Assembly: GCA_026706385.1 (NCBI GenBank)
Contig: JAPOYV010000073.1
Location: forward strand, 1 to 64,000
Source of the DNA: Gammaproteobacteria bacterium
GTDB taxonomy: Bacteria > Pseudomonadota > Gammaproteobacteria > Pseudomonadales > Azotimanducaceae
DNA: 64,000 bases
Direction of reading: 5' to 3'
The notes under the pieces were generated by a model. The model was not told the DNA's origin, did not search any database, and was given only the letters and a program-made list of their open reading frames with translations. Below, one piece after another: positions 28,987-38,920 of this stretch. Position 1 is the stretch's first letter. Every line of letters starts with the position of its first letter. Position numbers and translations under genes: made by a program.

Positions 28987-31716
28987 ATGGCCACGGTCAA
29001 TATCGACGGCAAGGACTACGACCTCCCCGAGGGGGAAAACCTACTTCACGCGGCGCTTTCGCAACGGCTCGATCTCCCCTATTTCTGCTGGCATCCGGCC
29101 ATGGGCTCGGTGGGTTCCTGCCGCCTTTGCGCCGTCATCCAGTACGCTGACGAAGCGGATCAGCGCGGCCGGCTGCAGATGGCCTGCATGATGACGGTCC
29201 AGGACGGCATGCGCGTCTCGATCGAGGCCGCCTTCGCCGCCGACTTCCGCAAGCAGGTCATCGAGTGGCTGATGGAGAACCATCCGCACGACTGCCCGGT
29301 CTGCGAGGAGGGTGGCGAGTGCCACCTGCAGGACATGACGGTCATGACCGGCCACTCGATGCGTCGCTACTCGGGTGCCAAGCGCACCTGGCAGAACCAG
29401 TATCTCGGGCCCTTCGTCGGCCATGAGATGAACCGCTGCATCACCTGCTACCGCTGTGTCCGCTACTACCGGGACTACGCCGGCGGCAAGGACCTCGACG
29501 CCTTCGGTTCCCGCTCGCGCATGTTCTTCGGTCGGGAGGAGGACGGCGTGCTGGAGAGCGAGTTCGCCGGCAACCTGGTCGAGGTCTGCCCCACGGGCGT
29601 ATTCACGGACAAGCCGTTCTCGAAGGTCTACACGCGCAAGTGGGACCTGCAGTCTGCGCCGTCCATCTGCCCGCACTGCGCCGTCGGCTGCAACACGTTT
29701 CCCGCCGAGCGCTATGGCGTCTTGAAGCGCGTCCACAACCGCTACCACGGCGAGGTCAACGGCTATTTTCTTTGCGACCGTGGTCGCTACGGGTCGCATT
29801 TTGTCAATCACGACGAGCGTATCCGCCAAGCGGGGGTTCGGGCGGACGACGGCGTATTCGAGGCCCCGGGCCGGGACACTGTACTGGCGGCCGCCGCAGA
29901 GCGCCTGGCGTCTGGCGACGTGGTCGGCATCGGCTCGCCGCGGGCGTCCCTCGAAGCCAACTACGCCCTCAAGGAGTTGGTCGGCCAGGAGAACTTCTGC
30001 CCGGGTTTCGCGGACGACGAGGCGGACACCATGGCGGCCGCCCTGGACATCTATCGTGCCGGCGGCTTCCGAATCCCTTCGCTGACCGATGTGGAAAGTG
30101 CCGACGCAGTCCTCGTGCTCGGCGAGGACGTCTCCAACACCGCGGCGCGCATGGCGTTGGCGATCCGCCAGGCGGTGCGCGGCGTGACATTCGACATGGC
30201 CCGCGATGCCGGGATTCCGGAGTGGCAGGACGCCGGGGTGCGGGGTCATGCCCAGGCGACGATGAGCCCCCTGTTCGTGGCTTCGGCTAAGTCGACGCGA
30301 ATCGACGAAATCGCCGCCGCCACGCTGCGCGGTGCCGCCGTCGACTTGGCCCGGGCCGGGTTCGCGATCGCCGATGCGATCGATGCGGCGAGCTTCACCG
30401 ACGACTTCGTGGGCGCAGCCGCGCAAGCGCTCGCCGGTGCGGCGCGTCCGCTCATCATCGCGGGCTGTGAAGCCCGGGAACCCGGATTGCTGCGCGCCGC
30501 CGCCAACATCGCCTGGTCGCTGCGCCGTCATGGCGGTGGCCGGGAGGCCATGCTCGCCTTGACCGCGACCGAGGCGAACAGCTACGGCGCCGCCATGCTG
30601 GGCGGGGGTCTACGCTTGAGCGATGCGCTTGGGCGCATGCGCGACGGCGCGGCGTCGATCGTGATGGAGAACGACCTGACTCGTCGTGCCCCGGCCGAAC
30701 AGATCGACCTCAAGAACTCCATCGTGCTCGACGCGTTGGAGAATCAGACCGCCGAGGCGGCGGCAGTGGTCATGCCGGCCGCCACGTATGCCGAGCAGAC
30801 CGGCACCTTCGTCAACTACGAGACGCGCGCGCAACGGTTCTACCAGGTCTTCGAACCAACGGACGAGGTGGCGCCGTCGTGGCGCTGGCTCGCGGTGATC
30901 GCGGGGTTGACCGGCCGCGACGGGTCCGGGTGGTCGCACATCGATGAGGTGACCTCGGCGTTAGCATCCGGCGTATTCACCCCGCTCAAGGACAGCGGGC
31001 CGAGTGCTGAGTTCCGTGCCACGGCCGCTGAGACGCGGATTCCGCGCCAGCCCCATCGCTACAGTGGTCGCACCGCCATGCACGCCGATGCCAGCGTCCA
31101 CGAGCCGAAGGCGTCGGTGGACGACGAGACGCCGTTCGCCTACTCGATGGAGGGGCAGAACACCGGGGCGCAGCCGGGCGCGCTCGTGCCCTACGTGTGG
31201 ACGCCGGGGTGGAACTCCAACCAGTCGGTGTTCAAGTTCCAGCAGGAAGTAGGCGGCGCACTCAGCGGCGGCGACCCCGGTGTACGCCTGATTACGGACG
31301 TGCCGGTATCCCGCGATCCGGAGCCGTTCGCCTTGCGCACCTCCGAAGGCGTGGGCCCTGCGAACGGGGCCTTTGTCGTGGCCCGGTTGAGCCATGTTTT
31401 CGGCGGCGACGAGCTCTCGGCCGCCTCCGCCCCGGTTCTGGAGCGAACGCCTGCTCCGTACGCGGTCCTCAACCCGGCCGATGCCAAGAGCTTGCAAGTG
31501 GCCGCGGGGGACGGACTGCGCATCGAAGAACTCGACGCCAGCGTCGAAGTCCACGAGGACGATGCCATGCAACCCGGCGTGGTCGGCATCGCGCAGGGGA
31601 TTCCTGGCGCGGGGCTGGTGACGACACCGACCGTGGCCTTGGCGGCCGATCCGGACTTCGTCCGGACCGTAGGCCCGCGGCCAGCCGGCGAGCCGGACCT
31701 CATCGCCAAAGGTTGA
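28987..31716 (+). CDS. nuoG: NADH-quinone oxidoreductase subunit G
   Basis: A 909-residue iron-sulfur subunit, matching the 908 of E. coli. The N-terminal ferredoxin domain has the [2Fe-2S] ligands in YFCWHPAMGSVGSCRLCAV. HDCPVCEEGGECHLQDM gives the N5/N4 region, followed by RCITCYRCVRYY. SICPHCAVGCNTF is the extra N7-type motif found in proteobacterial and thermophile NuoG. The remainder is a molybdopterin-oxidoreductase-like domain without the cofactor function. The ATG at 28987 is the first gene of the second nuo half. Two bases separate its stop from nuoH. Confidence 0.95.
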   Translation: MATVNIDGKDYDLPEGENLLHAALSQRLDLPYFCWHPAMGSVGSCRLCAVIQYADEADQRGRLQMACMMTVQDGMRVSIEAAFAADFRKQVIEWLMENHPHDCPVCEEGGECHLQDMTVMTGHSMRRYSGAKRTWQNQYLGPFVGHEMNRCITCYRCVRYYRDYAGGKDLDAFGSRSRMFFGREEDGVLESEFAGNLVEVCPTGVFTDKPFSKVYTRKWDLQSAPSICPHCAVGCNTFPAERYGVLKRVHNRYHGEVNGYFLCDRGRYGSHFVNHDERIRQAGVRADDGVFEAPGRDTVLAAAAERLASGDVVGIGSPRASLEANYALKELVGQENFCPGFADDEADTMAAALDIYRAGGFRIPSLTDVESADAVLVLGEDVSNTAARMALAIRQAVRGVTFDMARDAGIPEWQDAGVRGHAQATMSPLFVASAKSTRIDEIAAATLRGAAVDLARAGFAIADAIDAASFTDDFVGAAAQALAGAARPLIIAGCEAREPGLLRAAANIAWSLRRHGGGREAMLALTATEANSYGAAMLGGGLRLSDALGRMRDGAASIVMENDLTRRAPAEQIDLKNSIVLDALENQTAEAAAVVMPAATYAEQTGTFVNYETRAQRFYQVFEPTDEVAPSWRWLAVIAGLTGRDGSGWSHIDEVTSALASGVFTPLKDSGPSAEFRATAAETRIPRQPHRYSGRTAMHADASVHEPKASVDDETPFAYSMEGQNTGAQPGALVPYVWTPGWNSNQSVFKFQQEVGGALSGGDPGVRLITDVPVSRDPEPFALRTSEGVGPANGAFVVARLSHVFGGDELSAASAPVLERTPAPYAVLNPADAKSLQVAAGDGLRIEELDASVEVHEDDAMQPGVVGIAQGIPGAGLVTTPTVALAADPDFVRTVGPRPAGEPDLIAKG

Positions 31717-31718
31717 GC

Positions 31719-32702
31719 GTGTTCGGATACGACATCAACTGGAGCTACGTGCTCATCCTCCCGCTGACGGGAGGGACGCTGGTCGGCGTCATGTTCCTGG
31801 TGTGGTGGGAGCGCCGCGTGCTCGGCTGGTGGCAGGACCGGTTGGGTCCCAACCGCGTTGGCTGGTTCGGCGTGCTGCAAGGCATCGCCGACGGCATCAA
31901 GCTCTTCACCAAGGACGACTGGGTGCCGCCGTTCGGCGACCGGACGCTGTTCGTCCTCGCGCCGGGGATCATCGCCGCGTCGATGCTGATGATCCTCGCC
32001 GTCATCCCGTTCGCCCCGGAACTCTACGTCGTCGACGTCAACATCGCGCTCCTGTGGTTCCTCGCCATGTCTTCGCTCGCCGTGTACGGCGTGCTCCTCG
32101 GCGGCTTTGCCAGCAACAACAAGTACGCGCTGCTCGGCAGCTTGCGTGCGGCGGCGCAAATGGTCACCTACGAGGTGTTCATGGGGCTGTCGATCATGGG
32201 CGTCGTGATCCACGCCGGGACGTTCAGCCTGGTCGAGATCGTCGACGCCCAGAAGGACCTGTGGTACATCGTGCCGCAGTTCCTTGGCTTCGTGATCTTC
32301 TTCATCGCCGGCCTCGCCGAGTCGCATAGGCTGCCGTTCGACCTGCCGGAGGCGGAGCACGAACTGACGGCCGGCTTCCACACCGAGTACTCGGGGATGA
32401 AATTCGCCTTCGTCATGTGCGGCGAATACGTGGCCATGATCGCTACCTCCTGCCTGATCACGCTGCTCTTCTTCGGCGGCTGGCATGCGCCGGTGTTCCT
32501 GGATTTCGACTTCGTGCCGCCGATCGCCTGGTTCGGCATCAAGGTCGTGTTCTTCATCCACGTCTTCATCCTGCTGCGGGCGGCGATTCCGCGGCCGCGC
32601 TACGACCAGTTGATGAGCCTCGGGTGGAAGATCCTGCTGCCGCTGACGCTTGTGAACATCCTGGCGACCGGCTTGATCGTGGGCTTGACGAGGGGGTTCT
32701 AG
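31719..32702 (+). CDS. nuoH: NADH-quinone oxidoreductase subunit H
   Basis: A 327-residue, eight-helix membrane subunit that closes the quinone pocket. Conserved blocks are WWERRVLGWWQDRLGPNRVG (about 28-47), DGIKLFTKDDWVP, the charged loop GLAESHRLPFDLPEAEHEL and YSGMKFAFV. The start is GTG at 31719, 2 bp after nuoG. It forms the proximal membrane arm with NuoA, J and K. Unlike the other junctions, it is followed by a 96-bp gap before nuoI, which may contain a small coding region. Confidence 0.94.
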   Translation: MFGYDINWSYVLILPLTGGTLVGVMFLVWWERRVLGWWQDRLGPNRVGWFGVLQGIADGIKLFTKDDWVPPFGDRTLFVLAPGIIAASMLMILAVIPFAPELYVVDVNIALLWFLAMSSLAVYGVLLGGFASNNKYALLGSLRAAAQMVTYEVFMGLSIMGVVIHAGTFSLVEIVDAQKDLWYIVPQFLGFVIFFIAGLAESHRLPFDLPEAEHELTAGFHTEYSGMKFAFVMCGEYVAMIATSCLITLLFFGGWHAPVFLDFDFVPPIAWFGIKVVFFIHVFILLRAAIPRPRYDQLMSLGWKILLPLTLVNILATGLIVGLTRGF

Positions 32703-32703
32703 C

Positions 32704-32805
32704 GTGACTGCGCCGCGGCAAGGAGCACGAACACCCAACGGCCACGAGAACGCTCGTCGCACGGCGCGGCTGAACCGCGGTCAAGGGAGCGAAGAGCGAT
32801 GCTAA
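32704..32805 (+). CDS. Possible small ORF bridging nuoH and nuoI (33 codons)
   Basis: A GTG at 32704, 7 bases after GAGGGGG at 32690-32696, opens a frame of 33 codons whose TAA at 32803-32805 overlaps the nuoI ATG (32799). The peptide is basic and polar (Arg-rich, one C-terminal Cys) with no recognised homologue. Every other junction in this half of the cluster is coupled, so the ORF may serve mainly to carry ribosomes across the nuoH-nuoI gap. Its short length means that chance openness in GC-rich DNA is a real alternative. Confidence 0.3.
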   Translation: MTAPRQGARTPNGHENARRTARLNRGQGSEERC

Positions 32806-33317
32806 GCCAGCTCAGAACCTTGTGGACGGTGCTTCAGCACACGTTCATGCGCAACGAGACCGTTAAGTACCCCGAGGAGATGCCCTACCAGGCGCCGCGC
32901 TACCGGGGGCGCATCGTGCTGACCCGGGACCCGGACGGGGAGGAGCGCTGCGTGGCCTGCAACCTTTGCGCCGTGGCCTGCCCCGTGGACTGCATCGCGC
33001 TGCAGAAGACCGAGCGCGAGGAGGACGGCCGCTGGCTGCCCGAGTTCTTCCGCATCAACTTCTCGCGCTGCATCATGTGCGGCCTCTGCGAGGAGGCCTG
33101 CCCGACCTACGCGATCCAGCTCACGCCCGACTTCGAGCTGTGCGAGTTCGACCGCAACAACATGGTCTACGAGAAGGAGCACCTGTTGATCGACGGCCCC
33201 GGCAAGTATCCGGACTACAGCTTCTGGCAGGTGGCAGGCAAGACGATCGCCGGCAAGGACAAGGGCGAAGCGCAGCGCGAGGCGCCGCCGACGGACGTCC
33301 GGAGCCTCTTGCCTTGA
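32799..33317 (+). CDS. nuoI: NADH-quinone oxidoreductase subunit I
   Basis: A 172-residue protein with two [4Fe-4S] clusters (N6a, N6b) that relay electrons to NuoB. Both ferredoxin motifs are complete: [15 protein letters not shown] and [15 protein letters not shown]. An N-terminal amphipathic region anchors it at the membrane arm. The ATG at 32799 follows AGGGAGCGAAG as ribosome-binding site. It ends in a TTGA overlap with nuoJ. Confidence 0.95.
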   Translation: MLSQLRTLWTVLQHTFMRNETVKYPEEMPYQAPRYRGRIVLTRDPDGEERCVACNLCAVACPVDCIALQKTEREEDGRWLPEFFRINFSRCIMCGLCEEACPTYAIQLTPDFELCEFDRNNMVYEKEHLLIDGPGKYPDYSFWQVAGKTIAGKDKGEAQREAPPTDVRSLLP

Positions 33318-33841
33318 CGCTCGATCTCGTCCTGTTCTGGATTCCGGGGTTGGTTGCCATCGGGGCGACGGGGGCGGTCATCACCCGCAAGAACGCATCG
33401 CGAGCGCTGATCTACCTGGTCGTCTCCCTGCTCGCCGTGGCGGTGATCTTCTTCATGCTGGGGGCACCGTTCGCCGCCGCGCTGGAGGTGGTCGTCTACG
33501 CCGGCGCCATCGTCGTGCTTTTCCTGTTCGTCGTGATGATGCTGAATCTCGGCCGATCATCCGTGATGCGTGAGAGCCGCTGGCTGCAGCCGGGAATGTG
33601 GATCGGGCCGTTCATCTTGGTCGCCATCCTGGCGGTCGTGTTCGCCTACGCGTTCGCGAACATCGACGGGGTCGACACCAAGGGCGAGATGGTGGGACCG
33701 CGAGCGGTCGGCGAGGCCCTGTTCGGCGAGGGGGCGTATCTCCTGGCCGTGGAACTCGCGGGGTTCCTCTTGCTGGCGGCGCTTGTCGGCGCCTACCACT
33801 TGGGGCGCCGGTATCTGGAAGAGCGCAGGGAACAGCCTTAG
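33314..33841 (+). CDS. nuoJ: NADH-quinone oxidoreductase subunit J
   Basis: A 175-residue membrane protein with five predicted helices and the family motif [25 protein letters not shown]. The start is TTG at 33314, overlapping the nuoI TGA (TTGA), so translation is probably coupled. NuoJ lies at the junction of the quinone site and the proton channels. The next gene starts at the following base. Confidence 0.9.
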   Translation: MTLDLVLFWIPGLVAIGATGAVITRKNASRALIYLVVSLLAVAVIFFMLGAPFAAALEVVVYAGAIVVLFLFVVMMLNLGRSSVMRESRWLQPGMWIGPFILVAILAVVFAYAFANIDGVDTKGEMVGPRAVGEALFGEGAYLLAVELAGFLLLAALVGAYHLGRRYLEERREQP

Positions 33842-34153
33842 ATGGCCATCGAGGTCCCGGTCTTCCATGTTCTGATGCTCGCGGGAGTCCTCTTCCTGCT
33901 GGGCTTGGCGGGCGTCCTCGTACGCCGCAACATCATGTTCCTGTTGATGTCCTTGGAAATCATGATGAACGCGGCCGGCCTCGCCTTCATCGCCGCAGGG
34001 GCTGTTTGGGGCCAGCCGGACGGGCAGATCATGTTCATGTTCATCCTTGCCCTGGCGGCGGCCGAGGTGGCCGTTGCGCTCGGCATCGTGCTGCAAATCT
34101 CGCGACGGTTCGACACCCTCGACATCGACGCGGCGAGCGACTTCAACGGGTAG
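33842..34153 (+). CDS. nuoK: NADH-quinone oxidoreductase subunit K
   Basis: A 103-residue, three-helix membrane protein. The conserved glutamates are visible in [11 protein letters not shown] and in the following [12 protein letters not shown] block; in E. coli these correspond to the two Glu needed for proton pumping. It begins with no gap after nuoJ and is followed 4 bp later by nuoL. Confidence 0.94.
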   Translation: MAIEVPVFHVLMLAGVLFLLGLAGVLVRRNIMFLLMSLEIMMNAAGLAFIAAGAVWGQPDGQIMFMFILALAAAEVAVALGIVLQISRRFDTLDIDAASDFNG

Positions 34154-34157
34154 CGCG

Positions 34158-35990
34158 ATGGACTGGTTCTGGCTCGTACCCGCACTGCCGCTGGCCGGTT
34201 TCCTGGTTCTGTTTGTCACCGAAGGCAAGTTGCCCGACAAGGTCGTCGCGTTCGTCGGTGCGGGTTCGGTGGGCCTTGCCGCCCTCGTGGCCCTCGGCGT
34301 CGGATGGCAGTTCGTCGCCAGCGGCCAGTCGTCGTTTTCGCTGCCCCTATGGACGTGGATCGCCGTAGGCGACTTCACTCCGTCGATCACGCTCTACCTC
34401 GACAGCCTGTCGCTGGTCATGACCGGCGTCATCACCGGCGTCGGCTTCCTCATTCACCTCTACGCGACCGGCTACATGTGGCAGGACCACGAGGAGCCGA
34501 AGGGCTACAGCCGGTTCTTCGCCTACATGAACCTGTTCGTCTTCGCCATGCTGATGCTAGTGCTCGGCGACAACCTCCTGACGTTGTTCCTCGGCTGGGA
34601 GGGCGTTGGGCTTTGCAGCTACCTGCTGATCGGCTTCTACCACCGCGACCCAGCGAACGGCTACGCGGCCCGCAAGGCGTTCGTGGTCACGCGCGTCGGC
34701 GATACGCTGATGGCCCTTGGCCTGTTCCTGCTGTTCTGGGAATTCAAGACCCTGGAGATGCAGGCGATCCTCGCCGAGGCGGGCTCGCTGACCCCGGGCA
34801 TGGCAACCGCCGTCGGCCTGCTGCTGCTCGGGGGCGCCGTCGGCAAATCGGCGCAGGTTCCGTTGCAGACGTGGTTGCCGGACGCGATGGCGGGTCCGAC
34901 GCCGGTCTCGGCCCTGATCCATGCCGCGACCATGGTGACCGCCGGCGTCTACCTCATCGCCCGCATGCAGGATGTCTACTTGCTGTCGGCCGACGCGCAG
35001 CATGTCGTTGCGGTGGTGGGCCTGGTGACGCTCCTGATCTCGTCCTTCACGGCGCTGACCCAGACGGACATCAAGCGCATCCTGGCCTACTCCACGATGA
35101 GCCAGATCGGCTACATGTTCATGGCGCTCGGCGTCGGGGCCTGGTCCGCGGCGATCTTCCACTTGATGACCCACGCCTTCTTCAAGGCGTTGCTGTTCCT
35201 CGCTTCCGGGTCGGTAATCCTCGCCCTGCACCATGAGCAGGACATCTTCAAGATGGGTGGCTTGTGGAAGAAGCTGCCGATCCCGTTCTGGAGCATGGCG
35301 ATCGGCTCCGCGGCGTTGGTCGCGCTGCCGTTCACGTCAGGCTTCGCGAGCAAGGACGCCATCCTCTTGACGGCCTACGACAACGGCGGCTGGCTGTACT
35401 GGGGCGGAGGTGCGCTCGCCGCCGGGATGACCGCGCTGTACACCACGCGCATGATGATCGTGACGTTCTTCGGGCGATCGAAGACCGAGCCGCATGACGA
35501 CTCGAAGGCCAACATGTGGCTGCCGCTCGTCGTGCTCGGGATTCTCTCCATCGGCGGCGGCTGGTTCGGCATCGCAGTGCTCGACGACCTGCTCGGACCG
35601 ATCAAGTCGTTCTCCCACTTCACGCCGCTTGCCCTGGTCACCATCGCCGTGCCGTTGTTGGGCGTCCTTGTCGGTTGGCTGGTCTTCAGCGGCCGGGTGA
35701 ATGTCTCGGCGGTGGTCGAGTCCGGCCTAGGCAATGGCCTGCGGCGCTACTGGCACGGGGGCTGGGGCTTCGACTGGGTCTACGACCGCGTCTTCGTCAA
35801 GCCGTTCGTTGCCATGGCCCGGATCAACAAGAACGACGTCGTCGACCTTGTCTTCCGGATTACCGCCGCGCTGGCTCGCGGACTGCATTACATCGGCGCA
35901 TTGACGCAGACCGGACGGCTGCGCTGGTACGCGGCCAACTTAGGCCTAGGCCTTGTGCTGGTGCTCCTGATCGTGCTGGAAGTCCTGTGA
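34158..35990 (+). CDS. nuoL: NADH-quinone oxidoreductase subunit L
   Basis: A 610-residue antiporter-like subunit with many transmembrane helices and the long C-terminal amphipathic helix that lies along the membrane arm (end of the protein, after about residue 520). Key motifs are WEGVGLCSYLLIGFYH, KSAQVPLQTWLPDAMAGPTPVSALIHAATMVTAGVYL and FKALLFLASGSV, with the functional Glu and Lys in the first two. The ATG at 34158 was chosen over frames starting within nuoK. It ends in a GTGA overlap with nuoM. Confidence 0.95.
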   Translation: MDWFWLVPALPLAGFLVLFVTEGKLPDKVVAFVGAGSVGLAALVALGVGWQFVASGQSSFSLPLWTWIAVGDFTPSITLYLDSLSLVMTGVITGVGFLIHLYATGYMWQDHEEPKGYSRFFAYMNLFVFAMLMLVLGDNLLTLFLGWEGVGLCSYLLIGFYHRDPANGYAARKAFVVTRVGDTLMALGLFLLFWEFKTLEMQAILAEAGSLTPGMATAVGLLLLGGAVGKSAQVPLQTWLPDAMAGPTPVSALIHAATMVTAGVYLIARMQDVYLLSADAQHVVAVVGLVTLLISSFTALTQTDIKRILAYSTMSQIGYMFMALGVGAWSAAIFHLMTHAFFKALLFLASGSVILALHHEQDIFKMGGLWKKLPIPFWSMAIGSAALVALPFTSGFASKDAILLTAYDNGGWLYWGGGALAAGMTALYTTRMMIVTFFGRSKTEPHDDSKANMWLPLVVLGILSIGGGWFGIAVLDDLLGPIKSFSHFTPLALVTIAVPLLGVLVGWLVFSGRVNVSAVVESGLGNGLRRYWHGGWGFDWVYDRVFVKPFVAMARINKNDVVDLVFRITAALARGLHYIGALTQTGRLRWYAANLGLGLVLVLLIVLEVL

Positions 35991-37447
35991 TCCTCGCGGT
36001 CGTCCTGCTCCTGCTTGCGGCCGGCGTCCTCGCCTGGGCGTCCGAGCGCTTCGTCGGGGCCAATGCGCCTCGTGTCGTGAGCGTGCTGGCTTTCGCGGTC
36101 GGTTTGGCGTGGGCCATCAGCGAGTGGCTCGGCGGGCCGGCGGCGACGGGTTTGTACGCCGCGCAGCACATTGAGTGGATCCCGCGTTTCGGCATCAGCG
36201 TCGCGTTGTCGATGGACGGCTTGAGCCTGCTGATGGTGGCGCTGACGATGTTTCTCGGCATCATCGCGGTGGTCTCGTCGTGGGACGAGATCGAAACGGG
36301 TCATGGGTTTTTCCAGTTCAACATCCTCTGGGTGATGGCCGGGGTGGTCGGCGTCTTCACGGCGATGGACCTGTTCCTCTTCTTCTTCTTCTGGGAAGTC
36401 ATGCTGATCCCCATGTACTTCCTGATCGCGATCTGGGGGCATGAGAACAAGGGCTATGCGTCCATGAAGTTCTTCCTGTTCACCCAGATCAGCGGCCTGC
36501 TCATGCTGCTCGCGATCCTGGCGCTGGTGTTCGTCCACTTCAGGTCTAGCGGCGAGATCACGTTCAGCTACGAGAAGCTCCTGGGTGCCGACGTCGATCC
36601 GGCGATCGCCATGTGGCTGATGCTGGGCTTCTTCGCCGCCTTCGCCACCAAGCTGCCGTCGGTGCCCGTGCACACGTGGCTGCCCGATGCGCACACCCAG
36701 GCTCCCACGGCGGGCAGCGTCATCTTGGCGGGCATCCTGCTGAAGACCGGGGCCTACGGGTTGATACGCATCGCCGTGCCGCTGTTTCCGCAAGCCTCCA
36801 TGGACTTTTCGTTCTGGGCGATGCTGCTCGGCGTGGTGAGCATCCTCTACGGCGGCTTCATGGCGTTCAGCCAATCCGACTTCAAGCGCCTCGTTGCGTA
36901 CAGTTCTATCGCGCACATGGGCTTCATCCTGATCGGCGTCTACGCGTTCAACGAGGTCGGCTTGCAGGGTGCGATCGTCACCATGGTGGCGCACGGCTTC
37001 TCCACCGCTGCCCTGTTCATGATGGCCGGCGCCCTTCAGCACCGTCTGCACACCCGGGAGATGTCGCGCATGGGCGGGCTGTGGGTGCACGCCCCGCGCA
37101 TGGGCGTGATGACCCTGTTCTTCGTCGTTGCGTCGGTGGGAATGCCCGGCCTCGGCAACTTCGTGGGCGAGTTTCTGGCGCTCCTCGGCGCCTTCGGGAA
37201 GAACGTGCCGCTCGCTGTCGCGGCGACCGTCGGCATCGTGGTGGCCGCCGTTTACGGCCTCTACCTTATGCAACGGTCCTTCCAGGGCACGCCGAACCCC
37301 GACGTGGCGGCGATGCCGGATTTCGGAGCCCGCGACATGAGCGTCATGATCCTGATGGCCGGCGCGTTGGTGTGGGTCGGCGTGTATCCGCAGCCGGTGC
37401 TCGAACTCGCGGGTGCCACGATCGCAACGCTCGGTGTTTTGCCATGA
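35987..37447 (+). CDS. nuoM: NADH-quinone oxidoreductase subunit M
   Basis: A 486-residue antiporter-like membrane subunit. FFFFFWEVMLIPMYFLI carries the conserved Glu, TKLPSVPVHTWLPDAHTQAPTAGSVILAG the conserved Lys region. The start is GTG at 35987, overlapping the nuoL stop. Its TGA overlaps the nuoN ATG (ATGA). It forms one of the three distal proton channels. Confidence 0.95.
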   Translation: MILAVVLLLLAAGVLAWASERFVGANAPRVVSVLAFAVGLAWAISEWLGGPAATGLYAAQHIEWIPRFGISVALSMDGLSLLMVALTMFLGIIAVVSSWDEIETGHGFFQFNILWVMAGVVGVFTAMDLFLFFFFWEVMLIPMYFLIAIWGHENKGYASMKFFLFTQISGLLMLLAILALVFVHFRSSGEITFSYEKLLGADVDPAIAMWLMLGFFAAFATKLPSVPVHTWLPDAHTQAPTAGSVILAGILLKTGAYGLIRIAVPLFPQASMDFSFWAMLLGVVSILYGGFMAFSQSDFKRLVAYSSIAHMGFILIGVYAFNEVGLQGAIVTMVAHGFSTAALFMMAGALQHRLHTREMSRMGGLWVHAPRMGVMTLFFVVASVGMPGLGNFVGEFLALLGAFGKNVPLAVAATVGIVVAAVYGLYLMQRSFQGTPNPDVAAMPDFGARDMSVMILMAGALVWVGVYPQPVLELAGATIATLGVLP

Positions 37448-38874
37448 CGGCGGCGGGGATATCGGCGCTGTTGCCCTTGCTCGTGCTTTCGGGCGGCATC
37501 GTCGTCTTGCTGATGGTCGTCGCGTGGCTTCGGTCCGGCGCGGTCGCCTTCGTCGGCGCGTTGGTGGTTTTGGGGGCGACGATCGTGGTCACCCCGCTGG
37601 CTCTCGGGACGGGAACGCAGGACATCGACGGTCTATTGGAGATCGATGGCTATGCGCTCTTTTTTCACGGCTTGTTCGCGTTTGCGGCGGTGGCGACGGC
37701 GGTCCTGTCCTACCGCTACCTGAAGCCCCGGGCTGCCCATGCCCAGGAGTTCTACATCCTGCTCTTGGTGGCCACGCTCGGGGCGGCCGTTACTGCAGCC
37801 ACCGATCACTTCGCGGGGTTCCTGCTCGGTATAGAGGTGCTGTCGATCTCGCTGTACGCCATGATCGCCTACCCGCAGGAGGGTCGCGGTCCGCTCGAGG
37901 CCGCAGCCAAGTACCTGGTCCTGTCCGGGGCTGGAACGAGCACCATGCTCTTCGGAATGGCCCTGATCTACCTGGTGACGGGTACCCTGGAGTTCGCGCC
38001 CGCCGGGGAGTTGAGCCGAAACGAACAACTGCTTTTGGCCGTCGGCCAGGCCATGCTGTTGATCGGCGTCTTCTTCAAGCTTTCGCTCGTACCGTTCCAC
38101 ATGTGGACGCCGGACGTGTACCAGGGTGCGCCGGCGCCCGTGACCGGCTTTGTCGCGACCGTGTCGAAAGCCGCGGTCTTCGCCGTGCTCATGCGCTACG
38201 CGCTCGCCGTCGGCGTCGTGGATGCCGAGGTGCTGCGCAACGTGATCGTCGTCGTCGCCGTGCTGTCGATGGTCGCGGGCAACCTCTTGGCGCTGCTGCA
38301 GGTCAACATCAAGCGGCTCCTGGCGTACTCGTCGATCGCTCACATGGGCTACCTGCTGATCGCCGTGGTGGTCGCGGCGACGCCGCAGGTTCGCTCCTTC
38401 GGCGTGGAAACGGCACTGGTCTATCTGGCTGGCTACGTCCTGATGACGCTGGCTGCGTTCGGGGTCGTAACGGTGCTGTCCGACGCGGATGAGGATGCCG
38501 AGGATTTGACGGCCTACGACGGGCTGTTCTGGCGCCGCCCCGTCCTGGCGGCTGTGCTCGCCGCGGCGGCGCTCTCCCTCGCCGGCATTCCTCTCACGGT
38601 GGGGTTCATCGCGAAGTTCTACTTGGTGGCCGCCGGCGTGGACGGGGCGGCGTGGATCCTCGTCTGGGCGCTCATCGTCGGCAGTGCCATCGGCATCTAC
38701 TACTACCTGCGCATCGTGTTCGCCATGACCAAGCGCCCCGAGGCCGGGACGCAAGCGCCGCCGGTTGCCTGGGAGGGCGTGATCTCCGTTGTGGTTCTCG
38801 GCGCCTCGATCGTCGTCCTCGGCGTCTTCCCGGCGCCGGTGATTGACTTCGTCCGCGCGCTCGGCGGCCCCTGA
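37444..38874 (+). CDS. nuoN: NADH-quinone oxidoreductase subunit N
   Basis: A 476-residue antiporter-like subunit, last gene of the complex I cluster. IEVLSISLYAMIAY carries the conserved Glu, FKLSLVPFHMWTPDVYQGAPAPVTGF the Lys-bearing helix, and INVKRLLAYSSIAHMGYLLIA-like sequence follows. The ATG at 37444 overlaps the nuoM stop. No terminator hairpin with a U-run is visible before the tRNA gene 46 bp downstream. Confidence 0.95.
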   Translation: MTAAGISALLPLLVLSGGIVVLLMVVAWLRSGAVAFVGALVVLGATIVVTPLALGTGTQDIDGLLEIDGYALFFHGLFAFAAVATAVLSYRYLKPRAAHAQEFYILLLVATLGAAVTAATDHFAGFLLGIEVLSISLYAMIAYPQEGRGPLEAAAKYLVLSGAGTSTMLFGMALIYLVTGTLEFAPAGELSRNEQLLLAVGQAMLLIGVFFKLSLVPFHMWTPDVYQGAPAPVTGFVATVSKAAVFAVLMRYALAVGVVDAEVLRNVIVVVAVLSMVAGNLLALLQVNIKRLLAYSSIAHMGYLLIAVVVAATPQVRSFGVETALVYLAGYVLMTLAAFGVVTVLSDADEDAEDLTAYDGLFWRRPVLAAVLAAAALSLAGIPLTVGFIAKFYLVAAGVDGAAWILVWALIVGSAIGIYYYLRIVFAMTKRPEAGTQAPPVAWEGVISVVVLGASIVVLGVFPAPVIDFVRALGGP

Positions 38875-38920
38875 CGCTGAACAACCAGTTCCACCAATCT
38901 GCTAGACTGCGCATCGGCTC

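Noticed and set aside
35888-37273. A 461-codon frame antisense to nuoM
   Set aside because: Low-complexity His/Gln/Arg-rich sequence, as expected from antisense of a hydrophobic GC-rich gene.
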